The notes under the pieces are model-generated. The model searched no databases, had not been told where the DNA came from, and worked only from the letters and a program-made list of their open reading frames with translations. From Thalassotalea sp. (GTDB lineage: Bacteria; Pseudomonadota; Gammaproteobacteria; Enterobacterales; Alteromonadaceae): a stretch of 62,144 nucleotides of DNA. Position 1 is the first letter of the stretch. Each line of letters starts with the position of its first letter. Positions 36,636 through 46,031 of the stretch are shown piece by piece. The position numbers were made by a program, and so were the translations under genes. The stretch lies in assembly GCA_022448425.1 (NCBI GenBank), contig JAKVCY010000007.1, positions 1 through 62,144 on the forward strand, written 5' to 3'.

Positions 36636-36965
36636 ATGTCTGAACAATCTAACTTTACTCACCTTAATGCCGCTCAACTAGCCGAAAAACTGGCAGATGA
36701 GCACTTTGTCGTTGTCGATATTCGAGATGCCAATACCTTTGCTGAAGGTCGTATTCCCGGTGCAATTCATCTTACTAATGACAATATCAGTGATTTTGTA
36801 CGAGAGGCTGATTTCGATAAGCCAACGGTAGTTTGCTGTTATCACGGCATTTCTAGTCAACCAGCAGCAGAATACTTGGTAAGTTTAGACTTCTCTGATG
36901 TTTACTCACTCGATGGTGGCTTTGTGCAGTGGCAATCGTTATATCCTGAACACATCGAACGTTAA
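36636..36965 (+). CDS. glpE: Thiosulfate sulfurtransferase GlpE
   Basis: 109 residues from ATG at 36636 (a TTG one codon earlier is not needed). Single rhodanese domain: [21 protein letters not shown] near the N-terminus and the active-site loop CCYHGISSQ, whose second cysteine is the likely persulfide carrier. It transfers sulfur from thiosulfate to cyanide or protein thiols. The stop overlaps the start of glpG (TAATG), the conserved pair. Confidence 0.93.
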   Translation: MSEQSNFTHLNAAQLAEKLADEHFVVVDIRDANTFAEGRIPGAIHLTNDNISDFVREADFDKPTVVCCYHGISSQPAAEYLVSLDFSDVYSLDGGFVQWQSLYPEHIER

Positions 36966-37837
36966 TGGATGATATGCAACTAAAGCCTCTAGTACCTGTC
37001 GATCAACGAGCGATAGCGCAACTGTTCATTAGCTATGCACGTGGACAAGGTATTCATTGTGAATTAGAGGCTCAGCAAGGTAGTCACTGGATATTGGTGG
37101 ATGAGGCTGAGTTTGATAGAGCAGGGGCTTTGTTCCAAGAGTTTGCGGTACAACCTTATCACCCCAAATATCAACAGGCGGCATGGCAACAAAGCGACAC
37201 GGATGTAGCCTTACCAAACTCAGCTTTCGGCGGTGTTGCTAAGCAATTTTTAAGTCAAGCGGGTGCCTTTACACTGGTTATTTTTGGCTTGTGCTGGCTG
37301 GTATACATTGGCGCTCAGCTCGGCTTTGGTCGAGATCTATACTATCCGTTGTCGTTCTTCCAAAATTTATCGCTGGATGCACTTTTTTCTGAGCCTTGGC
37401 GATTAATTGGGCCGGCGTTCCTGCATTTTTCGTTACTACATATCGCGTTTAATACCATGTGGTGGTGGCAGTTAGGTAGTGCGATTGAGGCGATTTTTGG
37501 TCGATGGACGATTATAAATCTATTCCTGGTATCGGCGATTTTTTCTAACTTGTCCCAATATTTAGTTAGTGGACCAAACTTCGGCGGGCTTTCAGGCGTT
37601 GTTTATGCAGTTGTTGGCTTTGCTTGGTGGTGTGGTTGGTTAATGCCGAACAAAGGTTTGTCATTATCTAAACCTATCGTTGGCTTCTTACTTGTTTGGC
37701 TATTACTGGGTTACGTTGATGTTTTGCCTGTTAACATGGCAAATACAGCGCATCTAGCGGGATTAATTGTTGGCTGTCTGAGTGCGCTATGGCTGAGCAG
37801 AACGCACTCAAAGGGAGTATTTAAGGGACAGAGCTAA
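36965..37837 (+). CDS. glpG: Rhomboid intramembrane protease GlpG
   Basis: 290 residues. A cytosolic N-terminal domain (about 1-85) precedes six membrane helices. Catalytic serine in GGLSGVVYAVVGF (about 206-218) and histidine in NTAHLAGLIVG (about 260-270) are visible; the HFSLLHIAFNTMWWW segment is conserved in the family. It cleaves membrane protein helices. Translationally coupled to glpE. Its stop overlaps the stop of the convergent FliL-like gene by four bases. Confidence 0.95.
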   Translation: MDDMQLKPLVPVDQRAIAQLFISYARGQGIHCELEAQQGSHWILVDEAEFDRAGALFQEFAVQPYHPKYQQAAWQQSDTDVALPNSAFGGVAKQFLSQAGAFTLVIFGLCWLVYIGAQLGFGRDLYYPLSFFQNLSLDALFSEPWRLIGPAFLHFSLLHIAFNTMWWWQLGSAIEAIFGRWTIINLFLVSAIFSNLSQYLVSGPNFGGLSGVVYAVVGFAWWCGWLMPNKGLSLSKPIVGFLLVWLLLGYVDVLPVNMANTAHLAGLIVGCLSALWLSRTHSKGVFKGQS

Positions 37838-38214
37838 TTGTCTAGCCATTGTGTGAACATAAGCTTTTTCACCAATGGCTTGCCAGTTTCCTGATTTAAG
37901 AGCTCTTGCACTTTTTCTTCACACTCACGCTGAATTTCGTGGCGGCCATTAATCGATTTGATCTTATCTTCTGATTGTTGGCCAATAACGGTGATTATGG
38001 CGTCTCGAAGCAATGGCGCATGGTGCTCTACCGCTTCTAAATTATCGCTACCTTCTATCATCAACTCGACAGTTAACCTGACATAACCGAGCTTCTTCTT
38101 TACTGCAACGTAGTTAGTAATGATGTCTGGTTGAAAACCAAAATAAACATAGTCGTTGGCTTTTACTGTAAGCGAGCTAAAAAACAAGACAGCCAAAATC
38201 GCGAGCTTTTTCAT
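37834..38214 (-). CDS. FliL-like periplasmic protein
   Basis: 126 residues. A signal peptide (KKLAILAVLFFSSLTVKA, then N-D-Y) replaces the membrane anchor of classical FliL. The rest resembles the FliL periplasmic domain: LGYVRLTVELMIEGSDNLEAVEHHAPLLRDAII (in pieces about 42-75) and a C-terminal part ending in a strand. It is not near flagellar genes here; orphan FliL-like genes beside glpG or ubiC occur in other marine gammaproteobacteria (from memory). Its function is unknown. Confidence 0.75.
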   Translation of the reverse strand: MKKLAILAVLFFSSLTVKANDYVYFGFQPDIITNYVAVKKKLGYVRLTVELMIEGSDNLEAVEHHAPLLRDAIITVIGQQSEDKIKSINGRHEIQRECEEKVQELLNQETGKPLVKKLMFTQWLDN

Positions 38215-38406
38215 ATCAGTTAATTCAAAATCTTTAAAGGTTATAGCGTGTTACTTTTATTGTAACGGGATGAATGGAAAAGGGTAGCTGTAATTAAAAA
38301 ATATTTACCCCGTTTTTTGCTTATGCATCGACTAATAGTAAGGTTCACTAGCACATAGGTTGGTCAGCCTGTTATTATTAGCTCAGTTTTTTAGTGATGA
38401 TTAGAT

Positions 38407-38982
38407 ATGCAAGACGTTACCCAGCTTTTTCCTGTCAATCTAGATGCTGATTGGTCCCATTTGTCTGCCAAAGACTTCTCCTCTGTATTGGCTGATTGGT
38501 TATTTGACGCAGGCTCTTTGACTGCGCGCTTAACCGCTCGATGCCAAGAATTTAAAGTAATCCTGCTTGGGCAGCAGCATCATACGGTTTCGGCGCACGA
38601 AGCCTGTGAGCACATTCCAGAAGGTACTCAAGTCATAGCGCGTGAAGTGCTGCTGTATTGCGATAATCACCCTCAAGTGTTTGCACGTAGCTTAATGCCT
38701 TTGACTAGTTTAACTGGCGAAGAAGCTGCGCTTTCTGAACTTGGCGATAAACCTCTAGGTCAAGCGATATTTAACAGTCCGCATCTCACACGTGGCGATT
38801 TTGCGGTAGCGCAATTTGATAATGATTCTGGTGTGGCATCACTTGCGAAGACTTTGGCACTTCCTGTAGCTGACGCACTCTGGGGAAGACGTTCAATATT
38901 TTTTCTACATGACAAACCGCTAGCTGTAGCGGAAGTTTTTTTACCTAATGCTTTTGCTTACGAATTCAAGGAAGTGTCATGA
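38407..38982 (+). CDS. ubiC: Chorismate pyruvate-lyase
   Basis: 191 residues, normal UbiC size. It converts chorismate to 4-hydroxybenzoate and pyruvate, the first step of ubiquinone synthesis. The conserved arginine-containing segment IAREVLLYCD, the region LGQAIFNSPHLTRGDF and the C-terminal WGRRSIFFLHDKPLAVAEVFLP are visible. It overlaps ubiA by four bases (ATGA), so the two are coupled. Confidence 0.94.
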   Translation: MQDVTQLFPVNLDADWSHLSAKDFSSVLADWLFDAGSLTARLTARCQEFKVILLGQQHHTVSAHEACEHIPEGTQVIAREVLLYCDNHPQVFARSLMPLTSLTGEEAALSELGDKPLGQAIFNSPHLTRGDFAVAQFDNDSGVASLAKTLALPVADALWGRRSIFFLHDKPLAVAEVFLPNAFAYEFKEVS

Positions 38983-39845
38983 CTGCGACGACATTAGAAT
39001 GGCAAGCTATTAAACAAATCACCCGCTTAGACAAGCCTATCGGCACGTATTTGCTGTTGTGGCCGACATACTGGGCACTTTGGGTGGCGGCAGATGGCTA
39101 TCCAAATTTAATGCTGTTATTCATTTTTTCAATGGGAGTTGTTGTCATGCGCAGCGCGGGCTGTGTGATCAATGATTTTGCTGATAGAAAAGTTGATGGA
39201 CAAGTAAAAAGGACCCAGCACAGGCCACTTGTTTCGGGGGCAATCACAGAGCAGCAAGCCATTATGTTGTTTGGTGCGCTCATTGGCTCTGCACTCGCTC
39301 TTGTGGTGAATCTTAGTTGGCTGACCATTCAGTATTCAATCGTCGCGCTATTGTTGGCATCGGTTTACCCATTTATGAAGCGCTATACCCATTTACCACA
39401 GGTAGTGCTTGGTGCTGCGTTTAGCTGGGGTATGATTATGGGGTTTGCAGAGATTCAAGGGCGCGTGCCGACGATTGCTTGGTTATTGTTTGCTGCAAAC
39501 CTATTATGGACAGTGGCTTACGACACCATGTATGCCATGGTAGATCGCGATGACGATTTGAAAATTGGCGTTAAGTCGACGGCTATCTTATTTGGTAAAC
39601 ACGACATCCGTATTATCAGGTTTTTACAGGTTATGGTGCTGGCGATCTTGTTTACAGTAGGGGACATGTTAGCGTTCGGTTGGCCATATCAACTTTGCTT
39701 GGTTATAGCAGCGGCGCTATTTACCTACCAACAAATATTGATAAAAGATAGAAATCGCGAGAAGTGCTTTCACGCTTTTCTCAACAACCATTATGTCGGC
39801 TTAGTAGTGTTTCTCGGCATATTTATTGAGTACTGGGCTGTTTAA
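38979..39845 (+). CDS. ubiA: 4-hydroxybenzoate octaprenyltransferase
   Basis: 288 residues with about eight membrane helices. Two aspartate-rich sites bind the polyprenyl diphosphate: NDFADRKVDGQVKRT (about 64-78) and DTMYAMVDRDDDLKIG (about 186-201). It attaches the polyprenyl chain to 4-hydroxybenzoate made by UbiC. Start chosen at the ATGA overlap with ubiC. A bidirectional terminator separates it from plsB. Confidence 0.96.
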   Translation: MTATTLEWQAIKQITRLDKPIGTYLLLWPTYWALWVAADGYPNLMLLFIFSMGVVVMRSAGCVINDFADRKVDGQVKRTQHRPLVSGAITEQQAIMLFGALIGSALALVVNLSWLTIQYSIVALLLASVYPFMKRYTHLPQVVLGAAFSWGMIMGFAEIQGRVPTIAWLLFAANLLWTVAYDTMYAMVDRDDDLKIGVKSTAILFGKHDIRIIRFLQVMVLAILFTVGDMLAFGWPYQLCLVIAAALFTYQQILIKDRNREKCFHAFLNNHYVGLVVFLGIFIEYWAV

Positions 39846-39873
39846 GAGCTTAAAAGAGTCGAGCTATACGCAA

Positions 39874-39905
39874 TAAAAAAAGCAGCCATATGGCTGCTTT
39901 TTTTA
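39874..39905. terminator. Bidirectional terminator between ubiA and plsB
   Basis: Arms GCAGCCAT/ATGGCTGC (39882-39897) with A-run upstream and T-run downstream, so it can end both convergent genes. Confidence 0.92.
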
Positions 39906-39955
39906 TGTGAGTCGACACTAATCAATAGGCTCGAAATAAGCCTTTTACCACTTAA

Positions 39956-42397
39956 CTAGCGAGAAATACTCTGTAATACCTGGATATCCAATAAATTACT
40001 GATGTTCTGCTTCAGCCCCTGAAGTTCGGGTGTATCTGTAAGGTAGCCATCATCGTTGAGTTCTGCATAACCCTGTTCTTTGAGCACGGCAATTAGTGCG
40101 GACTGCGCTTTCTTATCTATGAACTCTGGCGCATTGATGTTATTAAGCTTAGATAAGCGTTTAGCGATAGCAATAACTTGCTCTTCTAGTGAAGACTTAC
40201 TGATTGGCGACGTTCTAGAAAGCAGAGTTGTGATGATGGCTAATCGCTGTAGGGTTTCATCGATAACCTCTGCCATAACTCGTACGGCCGATTTAACACC
40301 AACATCATTTGTTAGTGACCAGAAGCCAGCTTTACTTTGTTTCGCCATATCGTTTGTTTGTAAGTAATCTAAACATTGCTCAACTTGCTTAGCAATGTCC
40401 TGATCATCTTGCCACAGGAACAGTTCGTTTCTAATCAAGCGCACAATCACTTGTCCTTGGCTGACTAATTCGTCATTGGCAATTTTACTATTGCGCTCTA
40501 GTAGACGGCAGACAATTGAAGGTACAACATAGGCGTGCAGAATGTTATTGCGGTAGTAGCGCATTTCAAGTGCTGCAGTTGGGTTCAAAGATAAAATATC
40601 GCCAAAATTGTCAGATTCAACATCAACTTTATTAAGCGACTTCAAGTGCGCTATAAGTTGGTCTACATCTTCTTCTGGGAATGTCATCAACTCGCTATAT
40701 GGTGCATGCTTTTGCATCGCTAGGAAGAAGCTAAATTCTTGTTTTAGTTCGCTTTCAGCTAATGCTTTATTTTCTGTTGCCAATAAAACAAGTGCGGCTA
40801 ATGACACTGAGTTTAAAGCTACACATTGATTGATGTTGGTCATAACATCATTTGCTAAATGATTAACAGCAGGTGTTAACCAGCTTGGCTTTTGCGGATC
40901 GATTGGGTCGATAGCATCACGCCAGTCATCAACATTGTCATTTAAGAATTGATTGATATTAATTGGCTCACCAAAGTTTACATATCCATTGCCGTAGTTA
41001 CGCAGGTTCTTAATTGCTTTGAGTACACCAAATACAGATTCTTTTTGCTTTTTGTTACCGCTAAGCTCTTTATGATAAGAGCCTACTTCCATAACATGTT
41101 CATAGCCGATGTATACAGGAATAAGCGTGAGAGGTCGACTGACGCCACGTAGGAGACTTTGGATCGACATAGCTAGCATACCTGTTTTGGGCTGCAATAA
41201 TCGACCTGTGCGGCTTCGTCCGCCTTCTGTGTAATACTTAACTGCATAGCCGCGTTCAAACAGTAACCCCAAGTATTCACGGAAAATCGTTGAATACATG
41301 CGATTTCCTCTGAAGCTACGGCGAATAAAGAAAGCACCAGCCTTTCGGAAAATTGGACCCGCAGGCCAGAAATTTAGGTTAATACCTGCTGCAATGCGCG
41401 GTGTTACCAAGCCTTCGTGGAAAATCACATAAGTTAATAGTAAGTAGTCCATATGACTGCGGTGGCAAGGTACATAGATGATTTCGTGACCGTCTTGCGC
41501 AACTTCTCTTAGCCTTTCAGCATTTCGAACTTCAATGTTTTTATATAGGCGATTCCATAGCCAAGAAAGAATACGTTCACCAAAGTGGATAGTGGTTTCT
41601 CTGTAGTCTCCAGCAATTTCATCCATGATCTTAAGCGCTTGCTTCTTCACTTTTTCTTTTGGCAACTTTTTACTATTCACTTCATCGCTGATTAAGCGCT
41701 TAATCGAAGGATTGGCAAGTAACGCAGTAAACATTTGCTGGCGGTGCATTAAGCGAGGGCCGGTTGCTGCAACAGTTTGGCGATGGAAATGAAAACGTGC
41801 AACACGCAATAATTTATGCGCGGTAGACTTATCCGTACCGTGATCATCCGCCATTAGGCGTAACGATAAGGCGTCACTAAAACGAACGAGTGAGTGGCGA
41901 CCTAAGAATAAGACAATGAAGAACTTACGCAAAATAGTTGGCGACTCTTGGTCTGCTAGTAATGTGCCGACGTTAGCGTTGTTCTTTTCCACGGTCGGAA
42001 CGCGACCCCAGATCAAGTTAGCCGGGATAAGCTTTGCGTCTAGCTCTTTGTCCTCGGCATGCAATTTTAATAGCTGAATACCTTGTACAAGCGCTTTAGT
42101 TTTGCGTTTGCGTCCACGAAAGAAAAACGAAGTAGGTTTTTCGAGGCAAAGCGCACGATCGAACACTTTCCCTTTGATAGTTACTTTTCCTAATGGGTCA
42201 GGAAGGCCCATTGATTTACAAGCTTTCTGCAAAGATAGTAGGTCACTCGCTGATTGGTGGCGAACAACATAGAAAATAGGCTGCTTCGCATTCTTTACAT
42301 CAATGTCGTTTAGGCGATCCGGAATGATTTTACACCTAACGAGCAACTTAATGGGGAGAGAGAGTAAAAAATAAAGAAGTGAACGTAATGCTAACAT
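39956..42397 (-). CDS. plsB: Glycerol-3-phosphate acyltransferase PlsB
   Basis: 813 residues, typical of the long PlsB. Acyltransferase motifs: PCHRSHMDYLLL (HX4D, about 310-321), the glycerol-phosphate-binding GGRSRTGR (about 390-397) and a downstream IPVYIGYE segment. It makes lysophosphatidate at the inner membrane, the first step of phospholipid synthesis. The long C-terminal half is helical. It marks the edge between housekeeping genes and the exosortase locus. Confidence 0.96.
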   Translation of the reverse strand: MLALRSLLYFLLSLPIKLLVRCKIIPDRLNDIDVKNAKQPIFYVVRHQSASDLLSLQKACKSMGLPDPLGKVTIKGKVFDRALCLEKPTSFFFRGRKRKTKALVQGIQLLKLHAEDKELDAKLIPANLIWGRVPTVEKNNANVGTLLADQESPTILRKFFIVLFLGRHSLVRFSDALSLRLMADDHGTDKSTAHKLLRVARFHFHRQTVAATGPRLMHRQQMFTALLANPSIKRLISDEVNSKKLPKEKVKKQALKIMDEIAGDYRETTIHFGERILSWLWNRLYKNIEVRNAERLREVAQDGHEIIYVPCHRSHMDYLLLTYVIFHEGLVTPRIAAGINLNFWPAGPIFRKAGAFFIRRSFRGNRMYSTIFREYLGLLFERGYAVKYYTEGGRSRTGRLLQPKTGMLAMSIQSLLRGVSRPLTLIPVYIGYEHVMEVGSYHKELSGNKKQKESVFGVLKAIKNLRNYGNGYVNFGEPININQFLNDNVDDWRDAIDPIDPQKPSWLTPAVNHLANDVMTNINQCVALNSVSLAALVLLATENKALAESELKQEFSFFLAMQKHAPYSELMTFPEEDVDQLIAHLKSLNKVDVESDNFGDILSLNPTAALEMRYYRNNILHAYVVPSIVCRLLERNSKIANDELVSQGQVIVRLIRNELFLWQDDQDIAKQVEQCLDYLQTNDMAKQSKAGFWSLTNDVGVKSAVRVMAEVIDETLQRLAIITTLLSRTSPISKSSLEEQVIAIAKRLSKLNNINAPEFIDKKAQSALIAVLKEQGYAELNDDGYLTDTPELQGLKQNISNLLDIQVLQSISR

Positions 42398-42509
42398 GTT
42401 GTTTCGCCCAAGTTTATCAGAACGACTATTTTAGCACTAATCCGCGAAGTTGTCGCAACGCGGAATGTGTCTAAATTTGACGGGTGTTAATAAATTGCAG
42501 AATAGTGCG

Positions 42510-43556
42510 TTAATGTTCGTCTTTTGAACTCAAGTTGGCTTCAGCTAATTGTCTATTTTTTTGCTTGAGCAATTTATCGACATAGCGCACCATCTTGATT
42601 TTTTCTTTGATAGACGTCTCTAGAATTTCTTCTACTTCTCGCAGAACATCTTTTAAGTTTTCGACATTTTGTGAAGAATTCACGACAACAGGTGCGGTAG
42701 GCGCTGGCTCTTGGCTCGTTAGCGCAGCTCCATTTAATGAACCGGTGAGTTCGGCACCCATTTCTTCTGCGACAGATTGTATAGCTTGCTCATCAATGCT
42801 TTCTAATTCCTCTAAAAAGCCAAATAGCAAAATTCGATCGACGAAGATATTTATTTTACGGGGGACACCAAGCGTTTTTTCATGAATGAGGGTAAAGGCT
42901 TGATCTGAGAATAAATCTTTTTTCTCATACCCTGCTTGATGAATACGGTGATTAATGTAGTTTTTTACTTCTTCAACGCTAAGTGGTTTCAGATGCGCTG
43001 ACGCGATGATGCGCTGGCGAAACTGTTCCATGTTCGGCGCTTGAATAATCGCCTTTAACTCTTCTTGCCCCAGTAAAAAGCTCTGAATTAAGGGTTGGTT
43101 GTCTAACTGGAAGTTAGATAGCATACGCAACTCTTCAACAGTTTCTGCTGGTAAATTTTGCGCTTCATCTACAAGTAATAATGCGCGCTTACCTTGCTCG
43201 CTCAGCATAATTAAAAACTTTTCGATTGCAGTAAGCATTTCAGCTTTGCTGTTGCCGTCATAGGCGATGTTAAATTCAGCGATAACCAGTTCTAGCAACT
43301 CTTCAGGGTTTAGCTTTGTGGTGACAAGTTGCGCTGCAACAATGTCCGCATCAGAAATATTGGCCATCAAGTTACGTGCAATGGTGGTTTTACCTGTACC
43401 AATTGGGCCGGTAATTACGATAAAGCCTTCTTTCTGATCAAGGCCATACTGCAAATAAGATAACGCGCGTTGATGATGTTTGGTCGCGAAAAAAAATCTA
43501 GGGTCAGGGCTTAACTGAAACGGACGTTCATTAAAGCCATAGTAACTTTCGTACAT
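42510..43556 (-). CDS. XrtA/PEP-CTERM system-associated AAA ATPase (ExeA-like)
   Basis: 348 residues. Walker A GPIGTGKTTIARNL (about 49-62), Walker B LLLVDEAQNLP (about 126-136), and a sensor region LGVPRKINIFVDRILL. The N-terminus YYGFNERPFQLSPDPRFFF is typical of the TIGR03015/ExeA group found in exosortase loci. It may support assembly of the export apparatus, but its role is unproven. Last gene of a five-gene minus-strand operon; it starts two bases after the barrel gene stop. Confidence 0.9.
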   Translation of the reverse strand: MYESYYGFNERPFQLSPDPRFFFATKHHQRALSYLQYGLDQKEGFIVITGPIGTGKTTIARNLMANISDADIVAAQLVTTKLNPEELLELVIAEFNIAYDGNSKAEMLTAIEKFLIMLSEQGKRALLLVDEAQNLPAETVEELRMLSNFQLDNQPLIQSFLLGQEELKAIIQAPNMEQFRQRIIASAHLKPLSVEEVKNYINHRIHQAGYEKKDLFSDQAFTLIHEKTLGVPRKINIFVDRILLFGFLEELESIDEQAIQSVAEEMGAELTGSLNGAALTSQEPAPTAPVVVNSSQNVENLKDVLREVEEILETSIKEKIKMVRYVDKLLKQKNRQLAEANLSSKDEH

Positions 43557-43558
43557 GG

Positions 43559-45154
43559 TTAAAAATCTTTTCTAACAGATAGAGTTGCGCGTGTTTCATC
43601 GTATACGCGGAAATTGTTATTAGACTCTCGGTTGAGGTATCTGACATTCAAATCGAGTGACAATGATTTACCTAGCTGTCGAGAATAATTCGCCGTGTAA
43701 CTATGGTAGTAATCAACGGTTTCTTCAATTTGAATATCAGTCTGCTCGGTTTCAAAGTTGTTACGCGTAAAACGCCACGACAACGATACATCGCTTTTTG
43801 AATTTAGGCGGCGTGATGCAGAAAAGTTAATGCCGACAGTTTTCCTGATAGAGTCAGTGTTTAAGTCTTGCCGTTCATTGCCACTAATACCTAACGAAAA
43901 AGTTGTTCTTTTTAAGTTTAAGATCGAATTCCATGCCAGAGTTTTAAACAATGAAAATTGGTCATCTTCTACTGAACGAATGCCTAAAATTGGAATTTCG
44001 ACAAAGCCCGTAGGGTCATCACTCGGGTCAAGCTGGCTAAAGCAGTCATCTATTGTTTCTGTAGCAACTATTGGACAAAATACCGTTGATTCAATGAAGG
44101 ATTCTAATCTATCGCGCTGAAACGCCTGAACTGATTCGTTGTACGAAATAGTGTTTGTCATACGTTTATTGCGGTGACTTACGTTTAAACCATAAGACTC
44201 ACCAAAAAATCGCTCGCTGAAGCTCGTTGCGATAGAAGTACGAATGCTTGGCTGCCAACTAATATCGGTATCAATATAATCGTCTCCGACAGCGTCGTCG
44301 TCAACGATATTATAGGAAAGGTTCCAAACCAGTCTATCGCTGATACTCCAGCGAAGACCTGCACCAGTTGAATTGCTCTGATTTAAATTATTGTTGCTAA
44401 TGGAACCAGAGTATTCCTCATCATAATATCGGATAAAGGGACTTAATCGCCATGGTGTATTGAAACCAAGTCGAGCATCTATGCGATGGCTTCGGCCTGT
44501 TTCGCCGCGATTTTCTCGGTCTGAGTATGAGCCCGTTACTGTCCAAAAAACACTACGTATTCCTGAACCATTTTGAAAGTTGATGGCGGAGTTATGGCCT
44601 TTGCTTTCGCCTACATCGTCATCGCTCGAATTTTCGCTATATTGGCTATTGGCAGAAAAAATAAAATCAGAGTTATTAACTTGATAGCTCAAACCCGCGC
44701 TGTAGTTAGATGTTCGAACAGTATCGCCCGAAACTAAATCACTACCTAGATTGCTGCCAATATTACGTGGTCCATTGCTGATATTACCACTGAGATTTAG
44801 AGATAAAGCATTTTGCCACGGAGTATAGTTTATGGTTGCGTTTGCACTTTCGTAGCCTTTATTGGCATCACTGTCGTGACTATACATCAAATGCGACAGC
44901 GTACCATTTACACTAGCTTTGAGTTTAGCGGAGTCGATATTAGTATCCACTCCGAAATTAGTGCGTGTTACAAAGCTATCTTCCTGATCAATAGCATCTT
45001 GTTCTACGTTGTTCGAGTATATTTCCTCGATACTCACAAAGGGCTTAAAATTTAGGGAAGAATTTGCATGAGCTACATTAGCTAGGGCTAGAGCCACAGC
45101 GGTAGCGACAGAGTACTTACCTATTACGCCCATAGCCATATCCGTAGTAGCCAT
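43559..45154 (-). CDS. XrtA-associated outer-membrane beta-barrel protein (TIGR03016-like)
   Basis: 531 residues. A hydrophobic signal region (YSVATAVALALANVAHA) is followed by alternating beta-strands to a C-terminal phenylalanine (SVRKDF), as expected for an outer-membrane barrel. Loops are N/S/D-rich. The start at 45154 has AAGGAT upstream but overlaps the kinase gene by 38 bases; ATG codons at 45139 and 45133 are alternatives giving a better signal peptide. It may form or support the polysaccharide exit route. Confidence 0.82.
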   Translation of the reverse strand: MATTDMAMGVIGKYSVATAVALALANVAHANSSLNFKPFVSIEEIYSNNVEQDAIDQEDSFVTRTNFGVDTNIDSAKLKASVNGTLSHLMYSHDSDANKGYESANATINYTPWQNALSLNLSGNISNGPRNIGSNLGSDLVSGDTVRTSNYSAGLSYQVNNSDFIFSANSQYSENSSDDDVGESKGHNSAINFQNGSGIRSVFWTVTGSYSDRENRGETGRSHRIDARLGFNTPWRLSPFIRYYDEEYSGSISNNNLNQSNSTGAGLRWSISDRLVWNLSYNIVDDDAVGDDYIDTDISWQPSIRTSIATSFSERFFGESYGLNVSHRNKRMTNTISYNESVQAFQRDRLESFIESTVFCPIVATETIDDCFSQLDPSDDPTGFVEIPILGIRSVEDDQFSLFKTLAWNSILNLKRTTFSLGISGNERQDLNTDSIRKTVGINFSASRRLNSKSDVSLSWRFTRNNFETEQTDIQIEETVDYYHSYTANYSRQLGKSLSLDLNVRYLNRESNNNFRVYDETRATLSVRKDF

Positions 45155-46031
45155 AAATATCCTTGCTCGTTTTCACCGTTTTATTGAGGACAAAGCCTAT
45201 GGCTAGATTTTCATCTAGCTGGCTAGTCGCTTTTTTAATGTGATCTAATTTGGTACGAGATTCTTCTACAACAACAACTGCTTGCCCTACTAGGCTAGCC
45301 AGCACCGGCGTTTCTGTTACACCTAATAATGGCGGACAGTCAAAAATTACTACACGGTCTGGGTATCGATTTGATAATTCGTGCGCTAGTGTTGCCATGC
45401 GTTCACTTGCCAATAATTCGTTGGTTAATAAGTGTGCTGAACCAGCAGGCATGATCCTTAAATTATCAATGTTGGTTGGGTATATAATAGACGATACATC
45501 ATCGGTATCGCCGCAAAGATAATCTAAAAGACCTGTTTGATTATCAAACTCTAGTTCGTGATGAATACTTGGTCTTAAGACATCAGCGTCAATGAGTAGC
45601 ACTGTTTTATCTTGCTCCAGTGCAACACTCAACGCCAAGTTAATTGATATAAAGGTCTTTCCTTCATTAGGACTAGCACTGCTTACCATGATCAAATTAC
45701 TATGATTAAGCGTCTTAGATACTGGGCCAAATGCGTTGTTGATAAGCTTACGTTTAATGTGACGAAACTCTTCTTGTTGATGATGTGTATTACCACCGCT
45801 ATGCAAGAAACCTCGATTAGTGAGTTTGTCATTGTCGATAAAAATTTCGCGAGCATTTACTGATTTTGTGTTTTTTTCCACAGTATCTGGCGCAGAAACC
45901 TCTGATATCGACATATCAGAATCTAGCGAATCACTATTTGTTTCGTTAGGAGTCGCTTGCTCTTCTGTTTTAGTTTCTAAAGATGACTTAGCTTGCTGCT
46001 TTTTCGCTAGCGCCTTTTCAATAGTACTCAT
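45117..46031 (-). CDS. XrtA-associated tyrosine autokinase (CpsD/BY-kinase)
   Basis: 304 residues. Bacterial tyrosine kinase with Walker A SSASPNEGKTFISINLALS (about 116-134), Walker A' LLIDADVLRPSIH (about 145-157) and Walker B VVIFDCPPLLGV. The C-terminus is a tyrosine cluster, DIYGYYGYGYGRNR, the usual autophosphorylation tail. It works with the Wzz-like protein upstream to control chain length and export. Its start overlaps the stop of the Wzz gene (TAATG). Confidence 0.92.
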   Translation of the reverse strand: MSTIEKALAKKQQAKSSLETKTEEQATPNETNSDSLDSDMSISEVSAPDTVEKNTKSVNAREIFIDNDKLTNRGFLHSGGNTHHQQEEFRHIKRKLINNAFGPVSKTLNHSNLIMVSSASPNEGKTFISINLALSVALEQDKTVLLIDADVLRPSIHHELEFDNQTGLLDYLCGDTDDVSSIIYPTNIDNLRIMPAGSAHLLTNELLASERMATLAHELSNRYPDRVVIFDCPPLLGVTETPVLASLVGQAVVVVEESRTKLDHIKKATSQLDENLAIGFVLNKTVKTSKDIYGYYGYGYGRNR

